Both the position numbers and the translations under genes were made by a program. DNA of 64,000 nucleotides from Inia geoffrensis (taxonomy: Eukaryota > Chordata > Mammalia > Artiodactyla > Iniidae): assembly GCA_036417435.1 (NCBI GenBank), contig CM070919.1, positions 37,185,818 to 37,249,817 of the forward strand, given 5' to 3'. Every line of letters begins with the position of its first letter. Position 1 is the stretch's first letter. Under the pieces are notes generated by a model that had not been told where the DNA came from, did not search any database, and saw only the letters and a list, made by a program, of their open reading frames with translations. Below, one piece after another: positions 12,610 through 24,780 of this stretch.

Positions 12610-13345
12610 ACCAATTTTACCTATTGGTGGGAATGGACATTGATACACCTACTATGGGGAACAACATGGCTGTTCCTTAAAACATCTAAAAATAGAACTA
12701 CCATATGACCCAGAAATCTCACTACTGGGTATATGACCTGAGAAAACCATAATTCAAAGAGACACATGCACCCTAATTTTCATCACAGCAGTGTTTACAA
12801 TAGTCAAGGCATGGAAGCAACCTAAGTCTCCATCAACAGATGAATGCATAAAGTAGATGTAGTAAATATATAAATGGAATATTACTCAGCCAGTAAAAGG
12901 AATGCAATTGGGTCATTTGTAGAGCCGTGTATGTACCTAGAGACTGTCAAACAGAGTGAAATAAGTCAGAAAGAGAAAAACAAATATCGCCTATTAACGT
13001 ATTTATGTGGAATCTATAAAAAACGCTACAGATGAACCTATTTCCAAAGCAGAAGTAGAGACACAGATATAGAGAACAGATGTATGGACACCAAGGGGGC
13101 AAAAGGGAGGTGGGATGAATTGGGAGATTGAGATTGACATATATACACTACTATGTATAAAATAGATAACTAATGAGAACCTGCTGTATAGCACAGGGAA
13201 TTCTACTCAATGCACTGTGGAGCCCTAAATGGAAAGGAAATCCTAAAAAGAGGGGATATAGGCATACATATAGCTGATTCACTTTGCAATACAGCAGAAA
13301 CAAATGCAACCTTGTAAAGCAGCTATACCCCAATTTTAAAAATCC
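12610..13345 (+). mobile_element. L1 3' end (ORF2 C-terminus plus 3' UTR), + strand
   Basis: The sense-strand L1 phrase order is plain: GGGAATGGACATTGATACA, AACTACCATATGACCCAG, TACTGGGTATATGACC, GGCATGGAAGCAACCTAAG, AGATGAATGCATAAAG, GAATATTACTCAGCCA. It then continues into the artiodactyl-type 3' UTR with TAGCACAGGGAATTCTACTC and GCAGCTATACCCCAATTTT. The ORF2 part is broken by stops. It is a 5'-truncated copy, which is normal for L1. Confidence 0.93.
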
Positions 13346-13651
13346 TATCTTATTAAAATACTAATTAATAATATATGAATTGTTGAATGCTAAAGGACAT
13401 TTTCGGGAATTATGAGATTTCTCAATAGTTAATGAAAAAGCACTGAAAATCCTTAAAAATGTAATAGTTCAAAGGACAAGAATCATAAAAATGCACAAAA
13501 CAACTGACTTTCTACTTTTAAGATATAGAAAACATTTGTATAAATCTCATCCATAGAAAAGCAACTAAAGTAAACTTATATTAAAGGAATACAGAAAATG
13601 AATAAGTAGAAAAAAATCAAATTTACAAAATACCATTTAAAAAGACCAAAG
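13346..13651. other. Anonymous A+T-rich sequence
   Basis: No recognisable element or gene lies between the L1 3' end and the next SINE. Confidence 0.5.
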
Positions 13652-13880
13652 GAGGCCTTCCCTGGTGGTGCAGTGGTTGAGGGTCCGCCTGCCAATGCAG
13701 GGGAAGCGGATACGTGTCCCGGTCCTGGAGGATCCCACATGACGTTCAGCGGCTGGGCCCGTGAGCCATGGCTGCTGAGCCTGAGCGTTCGGAGCCTGTG
13801 GTCCGCAATGGGAGAGGCCACAACAGTGAGAGGCCCGCATACCGCAAAAAAAAAAAAGAAAAAAAAGAAAAAAAGAAATA
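13652..13880 (+). mobile_element. CHR SINE (young type), + strand
   Basis: The copy runs from GGCCTTCCCTGGTGGTGCAG through GTCCCGGTCCTGGAGGATCC to an A-rich tail broken by G residues. It carries a few differences from the other young copies, for example GACGTTCAGCGG. It is non-coding. Confidence 0.92.
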
Positions 13881-14107
13881 AAATGAAATGATTCTGTAGA
13901 ACAACAAACATTATAGAGATACCTACCTTTCTCGATTTTAATTCTCATAAACTCCTAATCAAAATCCTAGTATGTTTTTAAGAAAGTGATTAAGATTTAG
14001 CTGAAAGTCAAGCTAGAATTTTTTTTTGAAAAGAATGAGTGAATCGTACCTTACTAATTATATATATAAAGCTTAATTCAGAGTGTCGACTTAAGAAAAA
14101 AAGCACA

Positions 14108-14574
14108 ACGTGAGAGTTGAAAGTTAAGTTTTATTTGGGGCAAAATGAGGACTATAGCCCTGGAGACAGCATTTCAGAGAGCTCTGAGAAACTGCTCCAA
14201 AGAGGCAGGGGGAAGTCAGTATATATGTGATTTTGGTGAAGGAGGAGTACATGCAATCGAGCACATATATTTTTTGCAGAATGTTTCTGTTAGTCTCGCG
14301 AAGGTTACTGTTAGTCGCGAGGACAGACCTCGCCATGAAAGACCTTAGTGTTTTTCTAGATATGAGGGGATACAAGAATTATGCTCATAAAATCTTCTTC
14401 TGAAAGTATCTAACTCTCTGAAAAGCTGTCCTGACAGTTTCCCCAGAGCACAGAGCGCCTCATTTCTGCTCTCCACCGTGAACTCTTTTCAGGGGGGTTT
14501 GGAGGTCAGCAGCTGCAGCAGCTGCACCAGCACATGATTTAAACCTTGTCGAGGCAGATGACAAGTGCCAAGTG
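14108..14574 (-). mobile_element. ERV LTR, - orientation
   Basis: On the minus strand the 3' region reads GGCTATAGTCCTCATTTTGC, followed by CAAATAAAACTTAAC, in which AATAAA is the LTR polyadenylation signal. The same block is seen on the + strand at 3934-4262. The + strand reading begins TGAGAGTTGAAAGTTAAG and ends near GACAAGTGCCA. No internal retroviral sequence is visible beside it, so it is probably a solo LTR. The family is not named with certainty. Confidence 0.72.
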
Positions 14575-14777
14575 GTAGCGGAGACTAACGTTACCCTAAA
14601 TGTAGATTCTAGGATGAGAGCCTATATGATAAAGGTATTACAATCAATAGAAGCCATTATGGACCATACAATAGGTGGTGATGAAAAACTGGGTATATAA
14701 TTTTCTTTAAAAAATATTTACATCTTCACTCTAAACCATAAATAAAAATTAATTTGATATGCATTTAAATAGGGATT

Positions 14778-14779
<2 letters not shown>

Positions 14780-14851
<72 letters not shown>
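14780..14851. repeat. (TA)n microsatellite, about 72 bases
   Basis: This is a pure TA dinucleotide array inside A+T-rich sequence. Confidence 0.96.
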
Positions 14852-14854
<3 letters not shown>

Positions 14855-15150
14855 ATTTCTAGATGGGAAAATCTCAAACATAAAAAGGATAGAAGAAAAA
14901 GTACATAAATATGGGAAACTTCAAGAGGTTAATATTTGTATATGTTAATATTTTTAACATTAAAACATTAATACAAATTGATTTAAACAGAAAGAATAAA
15001 ACAGATCTAAAACACACACATGAATGATGTGAACAGGAAATTCCTTTGATTAAATAAATATACCAACATAAAACATTGAGTTCACAAGTGAAAAATAATA
15101 CAATCCTTTCTACATTTAGGAAAACTTTCAAAACATGGGACAGTTAAAAG

Positions 15151-15408
15151 TGGTGAACAGGGCTTCCCTGGTGGCGCAGTGGTTGAGAGTCCACCTGCCA
15201 ATGCACGGGACACGGGTTCGTGCCCCGGTCCGGGAAGATCCCACATGCCACTGAGCGGCTAGGCTAGGCCCTTGAGCCATGGCCGCTGAGCCTGCGCGTC
15301 CGGAGCCTGTGCTCTGCAACGGGAGGGGCCACAACAGTTAGAGGCCCTCCTACAGCAAAAAAAAAAAAAAAAAAAAAAAAGAAAAAAAGAAAACCAATTT
15401 GGTGAACA
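15151..15408 (+). mobile_element. CHR SINE (young type) with TSD
   Basis: The body is about 15160-15399, from GGGCTTCCCTGGTGGCGCAG to a long A tail. The 9-base flank TGGTGAACA occurs at 15151-15159 and again at 15400-15408, just after the tail, and so gives the target-site duplication. There is a short internal repeat, GGCTAGGCTAGG, in the middle, a small change from the usual sequence. Confidence 0.94.
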
Positions 15409-17084
15409 ACCAGATACATAAATTGGTACATTTGTAGAAAGCAGTTTTTAAAGATGTGTTAATAAACGTCTTCTAATTCCATCTTTAGTACTCTACTACT
15501 AGAAGGGGGAGAAAAGATATGGGGACACGTTTTTATATAGAAAAGGTATTCAAATACTTTACTTTTAAGATGGAAAAATTGTGAAGAGCCCTAAATCTAG
15601 AATCTAAAGAGCAAGGAAATGGTTAAACTATATTGCACATATTCCTGACATAACATTATTCAGGCATTATCAAATGTCTATGAAGATAATTAAGTACAGG
15701 TCAATAAATGCATCACAGCAGCTACTATTTACATTACGTATTACATATGTTGAACCCTTAACTTTGGGAATCTAATTTAAATCCTTAGAGCAGGACTGGA
15801 AGGTGGGTTGTGTCATCTGCAAACCAGATGCCCAATCTTGCATTCTTTCAATGCATTGCTCCAAAAATTATATATTACATTACATTATACATATACGGAG
15901 AGAGAGAAATCAACAATAATTACATGTAAGTTTATTAGGAGTGTAAATATATAAAACTGTTACTAGCTCTTTCTCTGCGATAGAGATGTGCATGATTCTT
16001 ATTTTCTTGTTACTTTATAAATTTTGAAAACACATTATTCACATAATCAGGGTAAAAACCAATTTAAAAACGCTGAAGCATCCAAAATTTAGATGAAAAT
16101 TTCTGGGATATTATTTTTAATTAGGTAAAGATATATTGATATTTCTTGGAGTGTCTTTATTTTAGAATTGTTTAATCAAAGTAAGTTGAAGATTTTGTTA
16201 AGACAGTGCGGGGCTCCACCACAAGAAAAGTTCAAAAACTGGCTTTAATCATGTCAGATAGTCAGCGACATTACTTTTTTAAATCTAAAGTTAGAAAGCA
16301 GGGACTATAGTGCCTATGGAACTACTAACCCTCCTTTATGGATTTTCATATTTCAAAATATTGTTCTCCACACTACTGAAGCTCATACTACATTAGCATT
16401 ATATTATAATATTCTATATTTAACTCTACAAAAGCGTTCAGTTTTTGGTTGCATAATCTGAGAACTGAATTCATTAAGAGAAAATGACTCAACTGAACAT
16501 GGAAGTCAAGGTAAGCTTTAAGCCTTAGTACACCTCTTTTCCATAATGTTTTACATTAATTATTTACAAATAAGAGTTAAATTCCCTTTGCTTCAATTCC
16601 TTCAACTGCAGTTCCTGATCCTTAGGGATCTCCAGGTTTAAGACCATATATGCTCTTTCATAGCCATCAAGAGAAAGTTATTAATACATTGTCAGAGTTG
16701 CAATAAGGTATTGCTCTAGCTTGCCTGGCATACAGGGAACTATTTGAACATATTCTGAATCTCACTTGTGTTCACATGTAATTTTGTCCAGAGAAACGGT
16801 TGTTGAATGAATGCACAGCTGCACCCAGAGGAAGCTAGCCAGGTGGAAAAACACAAAACACACACTTGCACACACCTCAAACAGCCACCCCACTCATATC
16901 AGACGTTACAGCTTTTTATGGCATTTCAAATCACCCTTCTCTAACTATTCACAATCATCCACAAGCTGCAACCCTTCTTCCACCCAGATTAACCAGCAAA
17001 CTGCAGGCCCTTTTCAAGATAAAGTGCCATACTTGTTGTGGGTAAATATTTAACCATTTAGCACATATAATTACACTACCATTT
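15409..17084. other. Anonymous A+T-rich sequence
   Basis: There are no long open frames before about 16800 and none with known content after it. I recognise no repeat with confidence. This is one of the longest plain stretches in the window. Confidence 0.6.
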
Positions 17085-17665
17085 TTATTAGGTTTTGTCT
17101 CAATTTGGGCTGCTGTAACAAATATACCATAGACGGGGTGGTTTTGACCACAGAGATTTATTTTGCACAGTTCTGGTGTCTGGTGAGTCCAACATCAATG
17201 TGGCAGCACTTGTCTGGTGAGAGCTGTTTCTTGAACAGGTATTCTCTGGTGAACAGAAGAGAAAGCAGGCTCCCGTGTGTCTTTTTTTTTTTTCTTTTTG
17301 CGGCACCCGGGCCTCTCACTGTTGTGGCCTCTCCCGTTGCAGAGCACAGGCTCCGGACGCGCAGGCTCAGCGGCCATGGCTCACGGGCCCAGCCACTCCG
17401 TGGCATCTGGGATATTCCCGGACCGGAGCACGAACCCGTGTCCCGTGCATCGGCAGGCGGACTCTCAACCACTTCGCAACCAGGGAAGCCCCGGGTGTCT
17501 TTTTATAAGGGCACTAATCCCATTTATGAGAGCTCCAACCTCCTGACTTAATTACTTCCTGAAGTAACATCACATAACTTCCAAATAATATCACATTAGG
17601 TAATAGTCTTCGAAATATTAATTTACAGGGGACAGAAACATTCAGTCCCTAGCAGGCCCTTATTT
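17085..17665 (-). mobile_element. ERVL-MaLR LTR (MLT1/MST type), - orientation, split by a SINE
   Basis: The + strand reads as the reverse of a MaLR LTR: GGGCTGCTGTAACAAATATA, then GAGATTTATTTTGCACAGTT and TTCTGGTGTCTGGTGAGTCC. After the SINE it resumes with TTTTTATAAGGGCACTAATC and ends with CATTCAGTCCCTAGCAGG. The two halves are collinear, with the SINE at 17281-17492 between them. The LTR is therefore older than the SINE. Confidence 0.82.
17281..17492 (-). mobile_element. CHR SINE inserted in a MaLR LTR
   Basis: This is a young CHR copy on the minus strand. It is flanked by similar sequences, CGTGTGTCTTTTT before and CGGGTGTCTTTTT after, an imperfect target-site duplication. Its insertion splits the MaLR LTR described separately. 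Confidence 0.92.
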
Positions 17666-17769
17666 TTTAATGTACCCATACCAGGTTTTGAGTATTGGGC
17701 CCTAAACCCATTTCCCCACAAGCCCCGTGGCTTTGGTTTATTTGTTGTTGCTTTTCATTTTAAAATAGA

Positions 17770-18960
17770 TTTTTTTTTCCCAGCTTTATTGTGGTATAAT
17801 CAAGAAACCTTCACACTGTTTTCCATAGTGGCTGCACCAATTTACATTCCCACCTACAAGTGCACAGGGATTTCATTTTCTCCACATCTTAGCTAACACT
17901 TATTCTTTTGTCCTTTTGAGGGCTGCCAACCTAACTGGTGTGAGGTGATTTCTCACTGTGGCTTTGATTTTTATTTCCCTGATGATTACTAATGCTGAAC
18001 AACTTTTCACGTATTGTTGCCCATTTGCATGCCTTATTTGGAAAACTATCTATCCAGTTCTTCTGCTCGTTTGTGAATTAAATTATTTTTGTTTCGTTAT
18101 TGTTGTTTTACTAGTGACTTGTGTAGGTTTTTGTACAATCTTCATATTAACCCCTTTTAAGATATTTGCAGATACTTTCTCCCATTACACTGTGTGCTTT
18201 TTCACTTTGTTGGTGGTTTCCTTAGCAGTGTCGAAACGTTTTAACTTTATGCACTCCCACCTGTTTATTTTGGCCTCTGTGGAATTTGTTTCTGGTGTCA
18301 AATCCAAAAAAAAGAAAAAGAAAAAAAAAATTGCCAAGACCAGTGTGAAGGAGCCAGTCCCCTATACTTTCTTGTAGGAGTTTTATGGTTCCAGATCTTA
18401 AATTTTTCTTTAATCCACCTTCAGTTGATTTTTATGAGTGGTGTAAAATACGGATCCAGTTTTATACATTTGCATGTGGCTGTCAGTTTTTCAAACACAA
18501 TTTATTGAAGAAACTACCATTTCTCCATTGAGTATTCTTGGTCCTGTTGTCAGACTTTAGTTGGCTATACGTGCAGGGGTTTATTTTAGACCTCTCCATT
18601 CTGCTCCATTGGTCTGTTTGTCTATGTAGATGTAAGTATTATACTGTTTTGATGACTATAGCTTTGCATTGTAATTTGAAAGCAAGAAGTGTGATTCCTC
18701 CAACTTTGTTCTTCTTTCTCAGGCTTGCTTTCGCTATTCAGAGCCCTCTGTGGTTCCACAAAAATCTTTAGATTGTTTTTGCTATTTTTGTGAATAATGC
18801 CACTGGAAAATTGGTATATTATAGTCATTATTTTTATTACATTAAATCTGTATGCAGATTGCCTTGAGGAGAATGGAAATGTTGCCAACATTAATTCTTC
18901 CAATATATGAACATGGAATATCTTTCCAGTTATTTGGTAAACACTTGCACCTAAATCTTT
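17770..18960 (-). mobile_element. L1 ORF2 C-terminal fragment, - strand
   Basis: The + strand shows the antisense L1 order: TCCATAGTGGCTGCACCAAT, TTTACATTCCCACC, GGTGTGAGGTGATTTCTCAC, GAACAACTTTTCACG, then CTCCATTGGTCTGTTTGTCT and GTGATTCCTCCAACTTTGTT, down to TATTCAGAGCCCTCTGTGG. There is an A/G-rich run at 18307-18330. The minus-strand frame 18622-19128 contains part of this region with no intact ORF2. Sequence about 18960-19190 continues into an older L1/HAL1-like stretch. Confidence 0.9.
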
Positions 18961-19190
18961 GTCAGCATCTCTGATTATTATCTTTATATGAATTCCCAGA
19001 AGTAGAATTACTACCTCAAACACCATAAATATTTTACAATTTTTAATGCATATTACCAAATGATGCTCCAGAAAAAAATGGTACCATCTACATTTTTCCA
19101 ATCCAGCATCTAAGAGTGCAGGTCTCACTACATCCTCACCACATTTAACTTTGAATTTTTTTCTGACACCTTGCCAGTTAGATATACAAA
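18961..19190 (-). mobile_element. Probable older L1/HAL1 fragment, antisense
   Basis: Phrases such as GAATTCCCAGAAGTAGAATT and TATTACCAAATGATGCTCCA, then CTACATCCTCACCACATTT, follow the antisense order of old L1/HAL1 elements. The join to the L1 fragment on the left may be a truncation point. Confidence 0.6.
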
Positions 19191-19989
19191 AAAAAAAAGG
19201 TTACTTTCACATCTGGATGAAGTGTTTATGGAAATTCTGACTAATGGGAAATTCTAAGGAGGATAATTTGAAGTGTTTAGATATGATTTTACTTAATTGT
19301 AGCTGTTTCTTCCCTACAAATTCTTTTGGGGGTTGAATACAGGAGAGTGCCTGTGTTTATTTTCCTCCTGGGGTTTGAAGCCTCTGCCTGTCAAAATGTT
19401 GCACCCACTTTGTTCTTTACCATTGTTCTCTCACTACCCTTCCCTGTCGCCTCCCCTAGCCAGAGACAGTAACAGAGTTCCACCTGCAATTTACCAGCGG
19501 GTCTAATGAAAAGCACCCACAGGTTGATGATTTTCAGCTGGGTCCTGAAATATGAATTAATGTAATCTGTCTGCAAAAAGTCTCATAAAACATGAACTCT
19601 GTTAGGGAGTGGGTGGGTGATGAGAGAAAACGGCGAAAACTGTGTGTGGGGAGCAGAGACATCCATTTGTCTCCCAACAGCCTGGCCCACGTCTCCCCTA
19701 GAGCGAATGCACACTCGATATTTAACAGAGAGCAGGGCTGCCCGAGACTACAGACGTTCCCGGCCTCCTGTGCATCTGGGTTGCTTGTGAGACTAAGCTC
19801 TCCCTCCAAGACGGAAGGAAAGAAATATGTGCAACTTCTAGGATATTTCCTACATGGGAGAGGCAGGCCTTACTTTCTCCTTCTCCCCCTGTCCTACTTC
19901 ACGAATGTAAACACTGAAACTATAGCTCCATCCTGCCCCACGTCCACCTTGGAGGAGGTCAACTTCACTAGGAGGACAGAGCATCAGGG
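19191..19989. other. Anonymous sequence
   Basis: A 133-codon + frame at 19592-19993 and a 91-codon minus frame at 19534-19809 overlap. Neither has a recognisable domain. No gene is called. Confidence 0.5.
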
Positions 19990-20145
19990 ATGACAGAGAA
20001 GCTTCCTGAAGTAGCCTTGCGAGAACAGCCCTAGACTGCCTGCCTCCAGATCAGAACATGAGACAGGTGCAACTTCTATCTGACATAATTACGTGGGAGT
20101 GGGCAGAAGCGGTGTGTTGCAGCAACTGAACTCTAACCAATACAG
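19990..20145 (+). mobile_element. Possible LTR 3' remnant
   Basis: The order CTGCCTCCAGATCAGAACAT, GCAACTTCTATCTGACATAA, then CTGAACTCTAACCAATACAG is similar to the 3' end of MaLR-like or MER LTRs. The match is loose and the family is uncertain. Confidence 0.4.
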
Positions 20146-21699
20146 GACTCCTGGAAGGGGTTCCTCTCTGCACTTCCCATGGATCAGGCTGCTCTAAGGA
20201 CCACAGCTCTCTGATACTTTCAGCTCTCCCTTTCGTGGGGGGTTGTGTGAACAGCTAATCTCAGCAACAATCCAATATCCTCTCCAGGTCCTTCTCTGGA
20301 AATATAATGGGTGAAGATGGATGCTTCCAACACAAGGAATCCGGAGCTAATATTTTCCAGGAATACCGTCTTGTTCTTTCCACCACAGCGTGCACCACGG
20401 CTCTCTCCTAAACACATAGCTTGTTTTGAAACGTGCTGTGCTGTTTCCCTGATGATACGTGCAGATTCTAAATAAATAACTTAGGGCACAGACCATCTTA
20501 CGTCTGTTGTAACTTCAAAGTTGCTGGAAAGATGAGTTTAGAACTATGTCCTGTGCTAAACCAATACGTTTAAGAGCTTAATTTGGAAAAACAAAAATTT
20601 CCAATTGTGTCATCCACCCACAAAGCAGGACTCAACTCAAGCATCGGCCTGAGCTCCCCATTCAAGTGCAGGCATATGGGAATTCCCAGGTGTCTTGTCT
20701 TGTCCATGTAACTTTTCATATACTCTCCAGCCTTATAGACCCACAATTTTATGGTGAAAGGACAGCCTAACATATAATAAAATGTTAAACTGATTGAGAA
20801 CATTGTAAAAAGTTTCATAGTTCGTTTGTTCTTTATTTGTTCATGCTTAATTATGTACAGAGTGTCGTTTATCTAGGGACTGGTTTAAAATGCAGTTTAT
20901 AAATAGGGAATTTGAGGTAAAGTAAGGCCAACGGATCACTAGACGACTGTCGCTGAAAGATGGCTGGTTAATTGCAGCTCCCAAGAGGAGGGGACAGGCC
21001 GCACATTGGTCAGCAGGCAGAGGGAGGGAGGGGAATTCGGGACAAGAGCTTTTTCTGTGATTCCCAAGAAGGAACAGTGAGGAGGGCGAGCAGATTCAAG
21101 ACTGAGTAGCCTATAGGATGTCAGGGGCTGTCACTTGTGTCTGGGTGTTGAGGGAAGGGAGACAGTGGCCCCCAGAGTGAGAGCCACAGAGGAGGTGGAT
21201 GGTGAGGGCTCTGGATAGACTGCTTTGTAGTTGAAAAGCTGGCCTGGGAGCAGATCTGAATCCAGGGAGGCGGGAGAGGAAGGACCCAGGGGCCGAGGCA
21301 AGGGTAACCTGGCATGGCACTGTCTTGTCTTCAATAAGGCAAGTACGGCATGTGCATGTGGGCAGATATGAAAGCGTCAGGTTTACTAGCTAAGCCATCT
21401 ACCTGGGAGACCACTGCCATCCCCTAATGCAAAGAAACCTTGCAAAAACCCACACGATGCTTTGTCCAGTACAGCTTCCTTGTTTCAGCTACCTTCTGCG
21501 TATAAACGTCTTTCATTTTGTGCAACTCCTCAGAGCTTCTTTCTATGTGCTAAATTGGATCCTGCCTGATTCATAAATTTTGAAATAAAGCCCGTGGTTT
21601 TAAAATTTTACTCTGTCGAATTTTATTTTACTTTGTTGTTTTTTTATTTTTTTTCTAAATGAAGCTTATAGATTATTTTAAGTTTATATTTTGCTTCAA
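20146..21699. other. Anonymous sequence
   Basis: The segment includes a G-rich part at about 20990-21310 in which three overlapping minus frames occur, without known domains. No gene is supported. Confidence 0.55.
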
Positions 21700-22256
21700 A
21701 AGATTGTCCTAGAAGTAGTTGGGTTTATTACTGCTATGTAACAAACTATTACAAAACGTTGTGGTTTGAAATATAATTTATTATTATCACTGCTATTTCT
21801 GTGGACTGTCTGTGCATAATTGCGTGCTTCTTGCTTAGAGCTCCTCGTGCTGCTACAGTTGGAGGGCAGATGGGACAGCGTCACAGAGAGGCTCCAGCAG
21901 GCCCCTCCCAGGGCCGGCTGGGGGTTACCTGTGCTGGGGCACAGAGTGTGCACCTGAACTCCACACGTGGCTTGGTTTCCTCGCAGCGGAGCCTGTGTCT
22001 CCAGGGACCACGGTGTATGAGCAGCAGTCTGAGTAAAGAAAGGGGCAGTGGCCAGATCTCTTATAAGGCCGGCTCAGCACTGGCCCAAAGTAACCTCTAC
22101 AATTCTCTACGGGTCAAAGCAGTCACAGACCAGGCCGGATGTAGGAGTTTTGAGACACAGACCGCTTGTCTCCTCGGGGTGGGGTACCTTGTTTTGTATA
22201 AGGAAGGAATTGAAGGTGGCTGCCTTTTTCGATCAACCACCATGAAGATTCTGTGA
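21700..22256. repeat. Candidate ancient interspersed repeat, family unassigned
   Basis: The left end, GGTTTATTACTGCTATGTAACAAACTATTACAAAACGTTGTGG (read 21720-21762), has the look of an old mammalian interspersed repeat that I cannot name. A 151-codon + frame (21801-22256) crosses it but contains no domain that I know. Confidence 0.35.
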
Positions 22257-23329
22257 TGAATGCTACAGCTGGGCAGAAGATGTCAGCCCAATACAGTCTC
22301 GCTGTGCTCTTGGAGTCCAGAAGGTGTGAAGCGCATGAAAAAAGATAATTCCAGATCCTTCCCTGAAGGAGGAAATGCTGTGGGATTTGTTCTCAATGTA
22401 AGCACTGAGAAACTGGGCAAAACACATAAAACAACTTTCTTTGGTCATTGGACAATAGCAAGCAGAGGAGAATGGCGCTGGTAGGGACCATCCAGGGACA
22501 AGATTGCTGTTTCCTTGGTGCTGTATTCCTAAGGGCCTTGTGAGTCTAAGCAGGGTCTGAGCTTTGTCTAATACACAACAGCAGCTCTGTGACATTCAGA
22601 GTGAGGGAAGGGTGGGTAGGAGTTAGCACAATCAGGGCTCAGCTTTTCAGGGTTCATAATCTGAGAGCACAGAAAGATAGGAGGCTCCTAACCATCCCAG
22701 AAGATGTCCACAGGTCTCTATCCACGCACGAGGACAGTTTACTCGTCACATGACGTTTGGGTCCCTGGATGAGCCCCAACCCCTAACACCTAGTTGAGGC
22801 TCATTTGCTTCCACATGAAGATGCAGAAACTCTCTTGGAGGTGCAGGATGTGAGGAATGGGTGGGGTTTGGATAGACTCAGATTGGGGGAAAGCGCTTTT
22901 TAAATACCAGAAAGGGGAACTAGGACTTTTGGTTTGGAAATCCTGCTACCTCAGCCCAGCCTCCATCAAGTGGAAGGTATTGGTCACAGGTGTGCTGAAC
23001 ATGGAGTTTCTTACATCAATGGGAGGAGAGATTGCGAGGAGGTGAAATGCCCGAGACACTTGGACGTGACACCCACCCATGTGACCTCAGCTCTGGGAAG
23101 TGGTAGCATAGCATATTTAGGGCTGTCTCCAAATCAGGACAGCAGCGGTTTTCCCTGGGTCTAATTTTGCATCTTTACAATAACCATGAGAAATTTCCAG
23201 AAGAACAAGATACCAAGACCTTCAGTAGATTGTCCTTCTGACCACTTCATTCTCAATCTAGGGCAATTCTCTATGACCCCCAGCTATACCCCCTATAAAT
23301 TCAGTGCTCACTCACCCAGCACATGGCAC
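22257..23329. other. Anonymous sequence
   Basis: There are short overlapping frames only. No family or gene is recognised. G+C is moderate. Confidence 0.55.
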
Positions 23330-23640
23330 ACATTCACTGAGGCCCTACTGTGTGCCGACCTGGTCCAGACACCAGTCGACAGCAATGGGTGAGACAGGTG
23401 GAGGGAGATCCCAATTCACATGCAGGTGACAGACTCATGAGGAAAACAGATTAAAATATAGAGGTACACAATATCAGGAGGTGATATGTACCATAAAGAA
23501 AAGGAAAGTAAACTTTTGAAAATTCCTGAAGAAGCTTAAGGAGCAAACATGCAGAGGACACAGTGTTCGAGGCTGAGAGAATAGCAAGTGCAAAGGCCCT
23601 GAAGTCACCATGGGCTGCATGCTTGAGAGTCTTGGTTTTT
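23330..23640 (-). mobile_element. L2 LINE 3' fragment, - strand
   Basis: On the + strand the antisense L2 phrases occur in order: ACTGAGGCCCTACTGTGTGC, GCAATGGGTGAGACAGG, ATCAGGAGGTGATATGTACC, then AGAATAGCAAGTGCAAAGGC and CCTGAAGTCACC. L2 is an ancient LINE and this copy is inert. Confidence 0.82.
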
Positions 23641-24599
23641 AGCTGAAATACTTGTCTTGTGCTCAGTCTGTTTTGCTTTATTTGTAAGCCTTGATTTCAT
23701 TTTCCTAGCTCATTAGCTTGGGGTTGATCACACCAATCTGGTAAATTCAATTCCAGTGATCAACAAATTCTACTCCTGAGTTTCAAAATGGAAACACGTG
23801 AATTTGGGCCTAGCACTCTGTTAGCAGCTAGCAGGCTGTGGAATGAACCCCCATGATGACTGCAGCTAACAAACTTCCTCCGTGTCCTCAGGCCCCTTCC
23901 TCTCCACTTCCTCTCCATCTCATCTGGGTCAAATCTCTAAACCTGCCCCTCTGTCACACCTTCATTTCCTATATGTAGCTCACCTGTCATTCCCAACCGA
24001 AATTTCCATAGGCTTCTCAAAGTCCTAGGTCCAAAACAGAATTCATCCCTTTTTTCCTCTTGTGGAATCACAATCAGTGAGGGAACCCCTTGCTGGCCCC
24101 ACACTCAAGCTCTAAGACATGACCTCTGCCCCCTCCGCCATGCCCTTGCATCCCACCCCATGATTCCATTGCTTCAGGACGCCCTGTCATTCTCTCCTTC
24201 CACCTTTCTATCTTGAGCTGCCCACCACCCTCTTCCTCGTCAATAAGTCCTCTTGAGGTGAGCACAATTACACGTGGGATCACTGAGGCCACACGGGCAG
24301 GCGTTGCTGAGAATGACGGGCAGTATCCCAGAGCAGAGGGCAGACGAGGGCTCCCTGAGAAGGCAGAACACAGGGCAACGTGGTGTCAAGACACCCACAA
24401 AGGGAGTGAGACAGACATCAGGCTGTATCCCCTCCCCACTGATCCCCGAGTGTTCCCTGTTTCCAAGCTTTGCAAACCCACACTGGGCCAGGCCACCTGG
24501 TCTGTGTTAGGGGAATGGCATGTATTAATGTATCTAACCACTCATTTATTGATCTTGTACTTGGGTCCTGCTCAATGCCAGTCTTTGCCTGCATGAGAA
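23641..24599. other. Anonymous sequence, C/T-rich part
   Basis: The segment 23870-24250 is pyrimidine rich and could be an old repeat. A 127-codon + frame at 24213-24596 has no known domain. No gene is supported. Confidence 0.45.
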
Positions 24600-24780
24600 C
24601 TCATCCTTGAAGAGCCTCTTCAGATGTCACCTTCTCCACGAAGCACTTCTTGATCAACACTCCTTCTCCTGCTTGCCTCTGTCCTCATCTGGGACCCCAC
24701 TGCCTCCAGTGGTGTGATCATTCTTTGAGAAACTCTCCAGCCTGTGAGCTCTCTGAACACACTGGGCCAGAAAGAGAAAG
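24600..24780 (+). mobile_element. L2 LINE fragment, + strand
   Basis: Sense-orientation L2 phrases occur: CTCTTCAGATGTCACCTTCT, CCACGAAGCACTTCTTGATC, then AGCCTGTGAGCTCTCTGAAC, corresponding to the 3' region of L2. Confidence 0.75.

Noticed and set aside
18622..19128. 168-codon minus-strand frame
   Set aside because: It crosses L1 ORF2 remains and an older L1/HAL1-like piece, and so is a chance frame in repeat sequence.
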